Below, piece after piece: positions 24,794 to 34,341 of a DNA stretch of 64,000 nucleotides (position 1 is its first letter; the number at the start of each line of letters is the position of its first letter). The notes under the pieces were generated by a model that ran no database searches, was not told the DNA's origin, and saw only the letters and a program-made list of their open reading frames with translations. Where the stretch lies: positions 30,768,150-30,832,149 of the forward strand of contig CM051514.1 in NCBI GenBank assembly GCA_028015205.1, given 5' to 3'. The position numbers were made by a program, and so were the translations under genes. The stretch is from Mytilisepta virgata (Eukaryota > Mollusca > Bivalvia > Mytilida > Mytilidae).

Positions 24794-26517
24794 AAATCGA
24801 AGGATAATCTGTTTCTCCACAATTATTTTTAGGGTAGGATTATTTATTCCCCGATCGAGAAACTGGGATTACATCTTTCAAGATATGGGAAATTGCCCAT
24901 TTTGAATAACCGACTTCATGATTGAATGTTTTTTTTAAATTTGGGTAGCCTGTGCAGATTTCAAGTTTTTAAGTGCAGAATTTCATAATAACAGACATCC
25001 TGCTAGCACCCCCTTTTTTTACTGATATGTCTTTAAACTGTAGGACAATGCCATAATTTTTTTTATATAAAGAGGTGTATCCAAATTTCTTTTCCAGGCT
25101 ACAATTTTATCCCCCCCCCCTCTTTTTGAGTTTTCCGTTTGTATCAACACTGTTCAAAAGGTGCATTTAACTGCTTATTATTTTGTCTTGGTTATTTTGT
25201 TATTAAAAATTATAATATGTATGTAAATGTTTGTTTTTGTTTATTTTGTTCATTTTCTGCATAATTCAATAGCAATCAGTACAAATCAAACACACGACAT
25301 ATGTTTTTGCCACCCATTCCCGGAAGTCATATATCAGACGGAAGTACCTGTTGGCTAGTAGCCGAATGAGGTGCTCACGCCGGAACTGCATCGAAATAGT
25401 TCCGCCTTTATACGCATGCGGGACGTCAAATCCTCACGGACGAAATCTCCTCACGCGACAACGCCAAGAATAAGAGAAATGATAATCTTAATTGCTACAG
25501 GTACAATTAAGTTTCATAAACATTCGTACGACAACCATCGGTATTGGTTCTATTCGATAGAACAAGAATACAGTGACGACCGGAAATCAAGACCGCACTT
25601 AATACTAATCGTACGAATATTTATGACACGAGATTGATACTTCATTAAGTTGTAGTCCTAGGGGTATGGCATTTAAACTGTAGAATATCATTATATTTAT
25701 ATACTATGCACATTTAGATTCAGCTTTCAATATAAAAATATTTATATTAATTTGGTACAAGGTATAACTTGATTTTGTAGGAATATTAATTTTTGACTTT
25801 ATGTTTTTATAATAGCTTTTTGAACAGATTCTTTGCTGTATATTTTAGACAAAAATAAAATATATATATTATGTGTTTAGGGTTTCCCTACCCACCCAAT
25901 TTGTATCTATCCTATAGGTTTTGTTTGCATATTTGAACAAGCACTGTTAAAATCCAAACATTCATTCCATATGGACAATGTGAAAATATAGCACAACATC
26001 TTATTTACAAATATTTTTTATTTGGCCTTATACATTTTTATACTACCATTAACAAGTCATTCTTTATAAGTGATATAGAAGAAAGTCGATGTTGACAAAT
26101 TTAAGGATTATCCTCATCCTAAACGCAGCCAACTTTAATTTAAAAGTATAGACAACAAGATCATGTGCATAGGAAGCCTTTTCTGGATTACTTTCGTAGG
26201 ATACCGTTTAAATGACGAAAATTAACAACTGTCATTTTCAGCTCAAAATTTCAGACAAGCCAAAATCCATGAGAATTAAATTGGGACTGAAACATTACTT
26301 TTAATGAAATGGCACAGTATATTTAAATGTACTAATAACCTTTTATTTATGTCTCTTTCATTTCATAGAAAAATACAAAGTTTACTCTAATGTAGAGATT
26401 AAAGGTTTAATTTCGAGTGAAACAAAAATATCGGAAGAGTCGTAAATATAATAAGTATTTAGTTTGCAAAAATGAAACCAAGTTCTTCCGAACGAAAAAA
26501 GGAATTTCAAAAGTTGA
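24794..26517. other. Intergenic, nothing recognised
   Basis: AT-rich. An 88-codon open frame at 25371-25637 has no recognisable features and I do not call it. Confidence 0.5.
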
Positions 26518-26705
26518 TAAAGAGGACAAATATACCTAAGGAGCAAACCAAAAAACAAAACAAAAAACGCAATCCATTCGATAGACGAACCCGGGAGGAC
26601 AAATGAACAACCTCAAGCACAACAAATAAACACTGAAAACTAAAAAAAAAAAGAAAGACAATTAACAACACGAACTGCTATAAACACCAGATATGAACTT
26701 GATAA
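26518..26705 (-). mobile_element. 3' tail of retroelement (YGVYISQ family), copy 2
   Basis: Matches 8440-8590 closely ('GGACAAATATACCTAAGGA', 'GCAATCCATT', 'GGACAAATGAACAACCTCAA', 'ACACGAACTGCTATAAACACC'), the same orientation as that copy and inverted relative to 50485-51150. Confidence 0.6.
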
Positions 26706-27344
26706 AATACGCGATGATTATAACTTTCCAATTGTGATTTTTCTTTTCTGTAGCATTTACATACCATGGTCTCCAGACTTTACATACCAAGGCCTCCAGA
26801 TTTTATTGTCCACACATCAAAATTAATTCCAAATTTTGTGCATCCGAAATGTACAATGAATTACCTTAAAGAGCGAAATTACTGAAACATAAGCTTCTAA
26901 CACAAGGTTTTGTTCAGTGTTTGTAAATATCCCTCTCTCAAAAAAAGTTGAAGGTTGTCATGGTCAGTTTGCAATGGCCGATACAAATTTTTATTTCATA
27001 AACGAGATACGATTATGGTCTGTTAGGTCTCGCCACTCTCTGTCACCGGACTGTCACACCTTAGACCTGACACATCTGATCATTGAATCCCGGTTTTCAT
27101 GGATTCGCCTTGTCATTTTGTATTGATCTTACGGATTTTATTTCATTGATGGGGTATTCTGCTACCGATATCTTTTTTATTGTCATGCAAAGTAATATTC
27201 CATGAAGAACGTACCCAAAATTAGGCGTACAAATATTTATATGATATTGCACTCAATGCAAAATACTATAATAATAAATGTCATTGATGTAGAAAATATA
27301 CTTATATATGCAAAAATATTGGGTAATTGCATTGATATTATAGT

Positions 27345-27470
27345 ATTATTGCGTAATGTTTTCCATATTGGCTTAGTTATTGGTCCGAGGCAAGTCATAT
27401 TGGACTGAGTCGAAGCCGAAGTCCAATATGGTTAGCCAAGGACCATTATGGAAAACCTTGCGCAATTATA
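27345..27470. repeat. Short foldback element (hairpin 5)
   Basis: Arms GCGTAATGTTTTCCATATTGG and CCATTATGGAAAACCTTGCGC with a second nested inverted pair (CATATTGGACT / AGTCCAATATG). More CAATATG/CATATTGG words continue to about 27590. Confidence 0.75.
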
Positions 27471-28533
27471 CCTTTATTGTCCAATATGTCGTATTGACTA
27501 GTCCAATGTGATCATTGAATGCCTAACCAGTCCAATATGTAATATTGACTAGTCAATACGGCAAATTGGACGGGTATGTGTCGTATTGGCGTACTTTGAC
27601 ATTTGTATTGTATTGACAGGTTTTATCATATTTAGGCTGATATTCTATTGTTAGTCAAATAATGAGGAATAGTGTCCCTTATATTTCACTTGCAAGCTCC
27701 TGTAATATATATTATTTTTGCTTGAGACAACACCCTTAATATTATCGCAATGATCCCATAATACGAATTTTTTTTAACATGTAGAAAATAACATCAGGCC
27801 TCGGGACTTCGTGCATTACGTACATATATCTGTATGCTTGTTCTGCTGATTTATCTAGGCCTGTAACCATGGTAATACCATGTATACGTCATTTGTCTTT
27901 GATAATTGTCTCTGGTATCAAACCATCAGTCAGGCCCTGTAACACCTTGTCATTATATAAAACGACTTTGGGGCACATTTTAGATTTTAATTGTAACTGC
28001 TGGCTTTGGAAAAAAAAACTTTAAAATGTATAACAATCTTTGATATTAATATGAATTAGATATGATACAAACTATTTTACGCGTATAAATTCATTGTGAG
28101 GATTAGATATGGTTATAACTTAACACTGGATAACTGAAAAGCTGAAAAAAAAATGCATGCATCTAAATACAGTCAGTATAGAGGTAACTTAAGTGACGAG
28201 AAATACGTAACCTTTCTTAGACGGTGGAGGTACAAGTAACTACCAGCTTTTTCTCAATCACTATATTTTAACAGTGGCCATTATTATAGAGGGGGAGGGG
28301 GGCAATAGGGGGTCCATTAACAGGTTAACAATATTTGATTTTGTTCAAAATAGATAACAGTAAATTTAAAATACTGATAACAGATAACAGCAATTTAAAT
28401 GAGAAAAAAAAACAGTTAACAACTGAACTGAACATTCATTAAACATCAGCCTTTAAAGAGGATATAATCGCTGACCTTGTGTTACTGTAGTTCATATAAC
28501 TGTCCTATATTACCTTATGTACCTTACGCCATT

Positions 28534-29970
28534 GTTACAACCCACGTTGAAAGAATTACGCACTTTGAAAAAACATATTCAAATTGCGTTAAAGTTTGGT
28601 TAAGCTTAACGCGATTTGAAAATTTTTTCGAAGCTTCTATTGTGCCGAAGATTTAGGAATTTTCGGATTCGTCCAGGGACAATTGTATTTCGACCTATCC
28701 AGTAATTAGTAAAATCTTCTGAAGTAGTAGCCATTTGCAAACTCTTATCAATAGGAATTTCGATTTGACATGCTATTCCTGGTGCAAGATCCTAAGGGAT
28801 GTCAAAACAGGAAAAAAAGATTGCATCGAACTCTTCTTACAGTATTTGAGATAGGAATATGAAAATTGGTAGGAGATGAACACTAAGAGTTATCTGTACT
28901 TAATGGTTTGAAATTCTGATAATTTCCCCGAGGCCTGAAATACAGTGAAAATGCATTTCAAGTTGTAGCTTGAGTTGAAGTCACGTAAGACCCTTTTTGG
29001 CCCCTTCTTTGAATCCATAGGTAAAAATTCAAAAGCTACTGAGCATCCACAGATAATCTACAATTATTCTGTAACAAATTCAAACCATAAACTAAATAAA
29101 TGTTTTATGATTAATACATGCATTAATCCTTTTGGACCCCTTGGACCTTACGCAAGGAAAATTATGACTTTGTTCCATAACAAAAATAAAACTCTAAACT
29201 AAAGAATATATTGAATAATTCAAGTCAACCCTTTTGGGTGCAATATTTGGACATCCTACCGCAGCAAGATTAAAATTCTTTGATTCTACAATTTTAAATA
29301 AAATTATAGCAGCCACTTTCGATGATCCAAAACCATTTTGGAAGAGTTCAAATCAATCGTATGATAGATGGAGTATAGAGGAAAAATCAAATTCCTGACT
29401 TTTATACTATAAAAAACTAAAACCCTAAACTAAAAAAAAGATGTTGAAAGATTTCAAGTTAAACGGATATTAAGGTACTTATACTTTTTAGCCCACTGTT
29501 TGGGGACTATAGAGCAAAATCAACTTCTGACAGCTTAATAGTGTACCCATATACAATATACAACAATTCAATAACATATCTAATTGCATCAATTGGAATC
29601 CCTACATATACGAACCCATAAACAAGTATAGGTACAATTTATTTAAATCATATATTCCCTAATGATGTAAGCCGCTAATTCTAAAGAAGAAATTTCGTCA
29701 AAGGGAAGCTGACGTGTTTCTTTTTAGATTCATAAGCATAATTTACGCTTGCAATCAATTTTCACAAAATGGGGGCTGATTAGGCCTTGATTTGGCTGCA
29801 AGTCGGCGTTTAATCCCTTTCAAAATCTCATTACGCAAAATAAAAAAAAAATGAAAAAAAGTGGTCTCGATTTTAACGCAACTTGAAAAATTATTCCAAA
29901 CCGCGTTGAGGTGGTCCAAATTTTTGACGCAATTTGAAAAAAGCGTAATTTTTTCAAAGTGGTTTGTTAC
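28534..29970. mobile_element. Non-autonomous TIR element, 1.4 kb
   Basis: The left end GTTACAACCCACGTTGAAAG is matched by the inverted right end CTTTTTTCAAA..TTTCAAAGTGGTTTGTTAC. Arms of about 60-100 bp are built from CAAATTGCGTTAA-type segments. The interior is AT-rich with recurring 'CCCTTTTGG' lines and no transposase. An open frame of 75 codons (28975-29202) looks like chance. Confidence 0.65.
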
Positions 29971-30017
29971 ACATCATAATGAATCAAAACTGCGATATTG
30001 GTAAATTGCGAATGTCC

Positions 30018-30345
30018 CGAGTCAGGAACCTCTAGCCTTTGTAAGTCTTGTTTGTTTTTTTTTTAATTTTGGTTCATTTGTATGTTTCGGAGTTTAGTGT
30101 TGCCGTCCATTTCATTGAACTATTATGCATTTTTGTTTAGGGGCCAGCTGAAGCCCGTCTCCGTGTGCGGGATTTTCTCGTTGCGTTGAAGACCCATTGG
30201 TAGCCTTGAGCTGTTTTCTGCTCTTTGGTCGGGTTTTTGTCTCTTTGACACATTCCCCGTTTCCATTATCTATTCTAATATAATCACCTGTATATTTTTT
30301 ACACGTACATGTTGGCTGCATTATAATAGGTATATTATTCCTTTC
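30018..30345. mobile_element. Dispersed repeat ('GTCAGGAACCTCTAGCCTTT' family), copy 1
   Basis: Matches 61449-61715 over about 260 bp, including 'TTTAGGGGCCAGCTGAAGCC' and 'GAAGACCCATTGGTAGCCTT'. The LTR element inserted just beyond its right edge. Confidence 0.8.
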
Positions 30346-30353
30346 GTAGGAAG

Positions 30354-30923
30354 TGTCGTAGTGTACATTTTCGTATATTTTCAAAGGACAAATTCTTCCC
30401 ACGCTCGGCAACTAATTGTTAAAGTCTTTCGTTTCGGTAATCTTTTCTTTTGTTCTATTTGTTATTTTGATAATTTGTGCTTATTGTATGTTCGTGATTA
30501 AATGTAATTATATATATAAGTGCTAATCCTAATCCGGATGTTTTTAAAATTTAGATAATAGGAATATGTTATCACATGTATAATTCTCTATTTGTGAAAA
30601 TTAAGATTACGTTTATGCAAATTGCCATGGACATTTAGTTTAATCCCCCAAGTTGTATAAAAAGATAGATTGTGTTTTAAGTAGGGAGAATCGGATACCG
30701 ATTAGTGAAGTAAACGGACACCGTTTGACGACCGGAATTTTGGATTACTAAATTGTGAATTTAATGGACACTTTACCATTAGTGACAATACTGTATTGTA
30801 AAAACTTAATTTATTGTTTTGAATTTTTATCATTTTAATATAGAACAATTTAAACTTTCTTTTGACTTCAGTTTTATTCGCTAGTTCCCCAGCGTAGTGA
30901 CGAAGAAAAATCTCACTACGTCA
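30354..30923 (+). repeat. 5' LTR
   Basis: 570 bp, TG...CA bounded. A TATA-like TATAAAAA lies at about 30656 and would fit a core promoter about two thirds into the LTR. Confidence 0.92.
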
Positions 30924-30925
30924 AG

Positions 30926-30943
30926 TGGTGGAGAATCCGGGCA
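30926..30943 (+). other. Candidate primer binding site
   Basis: TGGTGGAGAATCCGGGCA begins with TGG (complement of the tRNA 3' CCA) two bases inside the 5' LTR edge. I did not identify the matching tRNA. Confidence 0.6.
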
Positions 30944-31007
30944 ATTTGCTACCCGCCATAGCAATTTGTGTGCAAAATCGCGGTACCGTAAAAGCTCTAC
31001 AAGTACA

Positions 31008-31250
31008 ATGGAGACATACAATTGCAAAAGATATTTCGGATTTCCGAGTGGGAATGTATGGTATGCTGGACAAAGAATGCCGTATGTACAATCCATTTGT
31101 GGAGAATTCAATCAATACCAACAAAATTCACAACTAAACAAGCTAAACATAACAGTTCGAAACGTGAGATGCTACCGTTGTGGAAAACCTGGACACTATG
31201 CAAAGGAATGCCGTGAGGAAAAGAAGCCAAAATCAAGAAAAAGTATTTAG
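31008..31250 (+). CDS. Gag-like protein with CCHC zinc knuckle
   Basis: 80 codons from ATG 31008 to TAG 31248-31250 inside the LTR element; the frame is also open upstream to about 30897. Near the end is C-Y-R-C-G-K-P-G-H-Y-A-K-E-C, a perfect CX2CX4HX4C nucleocapsid knuckle followed by a Lys/Arg tail, so it should bind RNA. There is no recognisable capsid domain; it is far shorter than a normal Gag. The next ORF continues in the same frame directly after the single TAG. Confidence 0.75.
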   Translation: METYNCKRYFGFPSGNVWYAGQRMPYVQSICGEFNQYQQNSQLNKLNITVRNVRCYRCGKPGHYAKECREEKKPKSRKSI

Positions 31251-31340
31251 CGAGACCGGATTAGGCTTCAGAATTTCATCAATAGGAAAGTGTGCTCAAT
31301 TCTTCCCTTTTCCAATATCGACGATTCGGACTTTCGAAAA

Positions 31341-31994
31341 ATGAATTCAAAATTGCACACTGGATTAAGACTTGAAAATCAAAACCTCAGGGAATGTGTT
31401 GAATATTTGGACAATATAGCAACCGAACTTGGTGACAAAGATACTGAAAACAGGCGTACAATAAAAAAATTGCAAGAGGAAAATTCCAAACTGAAGAAAC
31501 AAAATTCGGACGATAAAAAATCGATTGACAAACTAAACATTCAGGTGAAAGAACTAACAGAGTATAGGGAAAATAGCTTGGATGAATGGAACGAACTTGT
31601 CGATGAAAAATTGGCTTTGGATATAAAAAATTTTGAATTGGAAGAAACAATTAAAAAGCAAACAAGTAAAATTGAACAATTGGAAAATCAGATTACAACA
31701 TCAACTGAAGAACTTGAAGAACAGAAGGCAGAATATCGCGATGCCGTTGAGAAATTAGACTATAAAATAAGCCTTAACAAAGAAATCAGAGAATGGAGGA
31801 AATTATGTGAAGAACAAGCTGAGGAAGTAAGACATTTACGAAGTCTTTTAAAAAATTCAACAACGGAAACCAAATTTTGGAACGATAAATGTGAACACCA
31901 ACGAGACAATCCAGGACGTGTAAACAACGGAAATAGAAATTCGAAAAGGGGAATCGGATGGGCACGAAGAACAGGAAGACAATTTTTTCATTAG
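31341..31994 (+). CDS. Coiled-coil protein of LTR element
   Basis: 217 codons from ATG 31341. The frame is open without any stop from 31251, straight after the TAG of the zinc-knuckle ORF. The sequence is Glu/Lys/Leu-rich with heptad-like leucine spacing over roughly residues 15-185, predicting a long coiled coil, then a basic Arg/Asn/Gly tail. I do not recognise a family. It may be a multimerising structural segment made by TAG readthrough, by reinitiation, or as a separate protein. Confidence 0.65.
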   Translation: MNSKLHTGLRLENQNLRECVEYLDNIATELGDKDTENRRTIKKLQEENSKLKKQNSDDKKSIDKLNIQVKELTEYRENSLDEWNELVDEKLALDIKNFELEETIKKQTSKIEQLENQITTSTEELEEQKAEYRDAVEKLDYKISLNKEIREWRKLCEEQAEEVRHLRSLLKNSTTETKFWNDKCEHQRDNPGRVNNGNRNSKRGIGWARRTGRQFFH

Positions 31995-32015
31995 ACTCTG
32001 GGACAGAGTCTTGCT

Positions 32016-32029
32016 GGAGTGGGGAGGAG
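32016..32029 (+). other. Polypurine tract of LTR element
   Basis: GGAGTGGGGAGGAG lies immediately upstream of the 3' LTR, as expected for the plus-strand primer. Confidence 0.7.
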
Positions 32030-32030
32030 T

Positions 32031-32602
32031 TGTCGTAGTGTACATTTTCGTATATTTTCAAAGGACAAATTCTTCCCACGCTCGGCAACTAATTGTTAAA
32101 GTCTTTCGTTTCGGTAATCTTTTCTTTTGTTCTATTTGTTATTTTGATAATTTGTGCTTATTGTATGTTCGTGATTAAATGTAATTATATATATATAAGT
32201 GCTAATCCTAATCCGGATGTTTTTAAAATTTAGATAATAGGAATATGTTATCACATGTATAATTCTCTATTTGTGAAAATTAAGATTACGTTTATGCAAA
32301 TTGCCATAGACATTTAGTTTAATCCCCCAAGTTGTATAAAAAGATAGATTGTGTTTTAAGTAGGGAGAATCGGATACCGATTAGTGAAGTAAACGGACAC
32401 CGTTTGACGACCGGAATTTTGGATTACCAAATTGTGAATTTAATGGACACTTTACCATTAGTGACAATACTGTATTGTAAAAACTTAATTTATTGTTTTG
32501 AATTTTTATCATTTTAATATAGAACAATTTAAACTTTCTTTTGACTTCAGTTTTATTCGCTAGTTCCCCAGCGTAGTGACGAAGAAAAATCTCACTACGT
32601 CA
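32031..32602 (+). repeat. 3' LTR
   Basis: 572 bp, nearly identical to the 5' LTR; the extra 2 bp is one more TA in an AT microsatellite. Confidence 0.92.
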
Positions 32603-32606
32603 GAAG

Positions 32607-33735
32607 ACTACATAACTCTGATGATCTCTGATTGAGATCACTGAGATGGTCCTCTATCTACATTGTTTCTAGAGATTTAAATAGGGGTAAAAATATGAAT
32701 TTACAGAGATAAAATGTGTAAAAAAAACAGTTAACAGTGTACTGACCATTAACAGCTAACAGGGGTCACTTTTTCATAATTACAGTTAACAACATTGTCA
32801 ATTTCAAGAAAACAGATAACGACTGATTAGTAAATAACAGGTAACAGCAAAAACCTTAACAAAAAAGACCTCGCCCCCCCCCCTCTCATTATATTTAGGG
32901 GGTGATTTAACAGAAGTGCCCTTTGTAACAGCATTATATTTTAAAGTTAAATTCGGAAAATGTTTAGGAAAATTATTACTTTTAAGCTATCGCCATTATT
33001 TTTTGTCTGCTATCCGTATTCCAATACAACCGTAAACATTTAAGATATTCTCCTCTGGGGTCACAGGGCCAATTAGCACTATAGTGGAATACTAGTAGTC
33101 CTTGTTTAGTCTTCTTTAAAAATGTCTCTTGGAGTACAGAACTTTGACCAAACAAAAATTAATAATCTTCTGTGAAAACTTGGGACCAAACTTTGATGGG
33201 TTGATCGACGATTGGGACAAGTCTTGGTATAATGGTCCTCTTGGATACAGCAAGTCTTATTCAAAAGTGTTCGATTGCCTTCAAAACTACTGGGTCTGTT
33301 GGAACAGAATATTACTTGAAAGTCATTTTTCAAGTGGTTTCCCCGAGATACCCCCACCCCCCCCCCCCCGGGACTTATATGGGCATCCATAAATAATATA
33401 ATAAATCATTTCAAACTTTTAAAATGTTCACCTAACATGCCTAAAGTAACGATCAGACTTTGGGGGAAATGTCCTTAAGTGCTCCATATTCAAAACTGTC
33501 AAAACTTTTATGTATTGGACCAATTGTGACGACATTATTAAAAACAGAAACGTTTGTGGAAAAGACTAAGCATTTTAAAATATTTCTTGATCTGCTATGA
33601 TCCTTCATGAAGATGTTTATGTGCCATTTCCAACCTAGGATCAATGTCTTTGCCGACGCAAAAATATAAAATTCGACAGGATTCCATGGCTTCTGATGAT
33701 TATAAATGTTTTCGTCAGTCTTATTTATAGCTCTG
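32607..33735. other. Intergenic, nothing recognised
   Basis: Contains repeated 'AACAGTTAACA'-type sequence (32730-32860) similar to 28320-28430 upstream of the TIR element, and short C tracts. No exon I can support. Confidence 0.5.
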
Positions 33736-33739
33736 TCCT

Positions 33740-33915
33740 TTGATAGTTTTGGTTTTATCCCTTTTGATCATTTTGGTATTTTTTAATTTGCTCTTCAACC
33801 TTCTGAATTGTTTTGGTTTTCAACATTTTAGGCCTTGAGCACAACTGTTGAGTCGTAAATCGATGAGACGTGCACTTCTTGTGCTTCAAAATTGGTATCA
33901 AAGAATTTATTTATT
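33740..33915 (+). mobile_element. Hammerhead-bearing dispersed repeat, copy 1 (decayed)
   Basis: Homologous with 43470-43640 on both sides of the ribozyme core; it carries the inactivated hammerhead. Confidence 0.65.
33836..33888 (+). ncRNA. Decayed hammerhead ribozyme
   Basis: Sibling of the 43559 copy. The core reads CUGUUGA instead of CUGAUGA and GAGA instead of GAAA, and stem II has one changed base (GUCG/CGAU). Both invariant boxes carry a substitution, so it should be inactive. Confidence 0.7.
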
Positions 33916-34341
33916 AGCTTCTATGTGAGCGAAAAGACACCCTATGACCTTTAGTTCTATGTACATTTCATTTTTTATGGTGTCCTATGAACTTTATTAT
34001 TGTATCAATGGACACATATGCATCTATAGTCAATCTGTCAGTTAATTTCAACAGACTTTCATACAAACGTGCTAAAAAATTTGCATATGATATTTGTTAT
34101 AATTCCGCATGTTACAGGTAGGAAATATAATGTAACTGTTATTGATTGGGTTAATTACTCTGACATGATTTATATAGAAACCGCCATATGTTATCTCGCT
34201 TGTGGCCCTTTTGGTCAAAAGTTAAAAGTGACTGCCATTTAATACTTTCATCAGAATTGAAACAAGTTAAAGCTGAAGAGGATTATTTTGTGGTCAAAAG
34301 GCTGAACTGCCGGTATCTAATTAACTGTGGAGATCTTGAGA

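Larger units (their letters stand above)
30354..32602 (+). mobile_element. Non-autonomous LTR retrotransposon with gag-like zinc knuckle
   Basis: A 2249-bp element with two direct LTRs (30354-30923 and 32031-32602) that start TGTCGTAGTG and end CACTACGTCA. It is flanked by a 4-bp target duplication GAAG (30350-30353 and 32603-32606). A primer-binding-site-like TGGTGGAGAATCCGGG starts 2 bases after the 5' LTR, and a purine tract (32016-32029) precedes the 3' LTR. The 1.1-kb interior has only a zinc-knuckle ORF and a coiled-coil ORF. There is no protease, reverse transcriptase or integrase, so movement would need enzymes in trans. By eye the LTRs differ by two substitutions and one TA dinucleotide, so the insertion is recent. 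Confidence 0.92.

Noticed and set aside
25371..25637. 88-codon open frame
   Set aside because: No domain, no splice or promoter context, composition like surrounding DNA.
32618..32650. CTGATGATCTCTGATTGAGATCA, hammerhead-like
   Set aside because: The GAAA box after stem II is missing; only a short inverted repeat.
33106..33392. Open frames on both strands at the same place (94 and 87 codons)
   Set aside because: Both run into a C tract, neither shows a domain, and at most one could be real.
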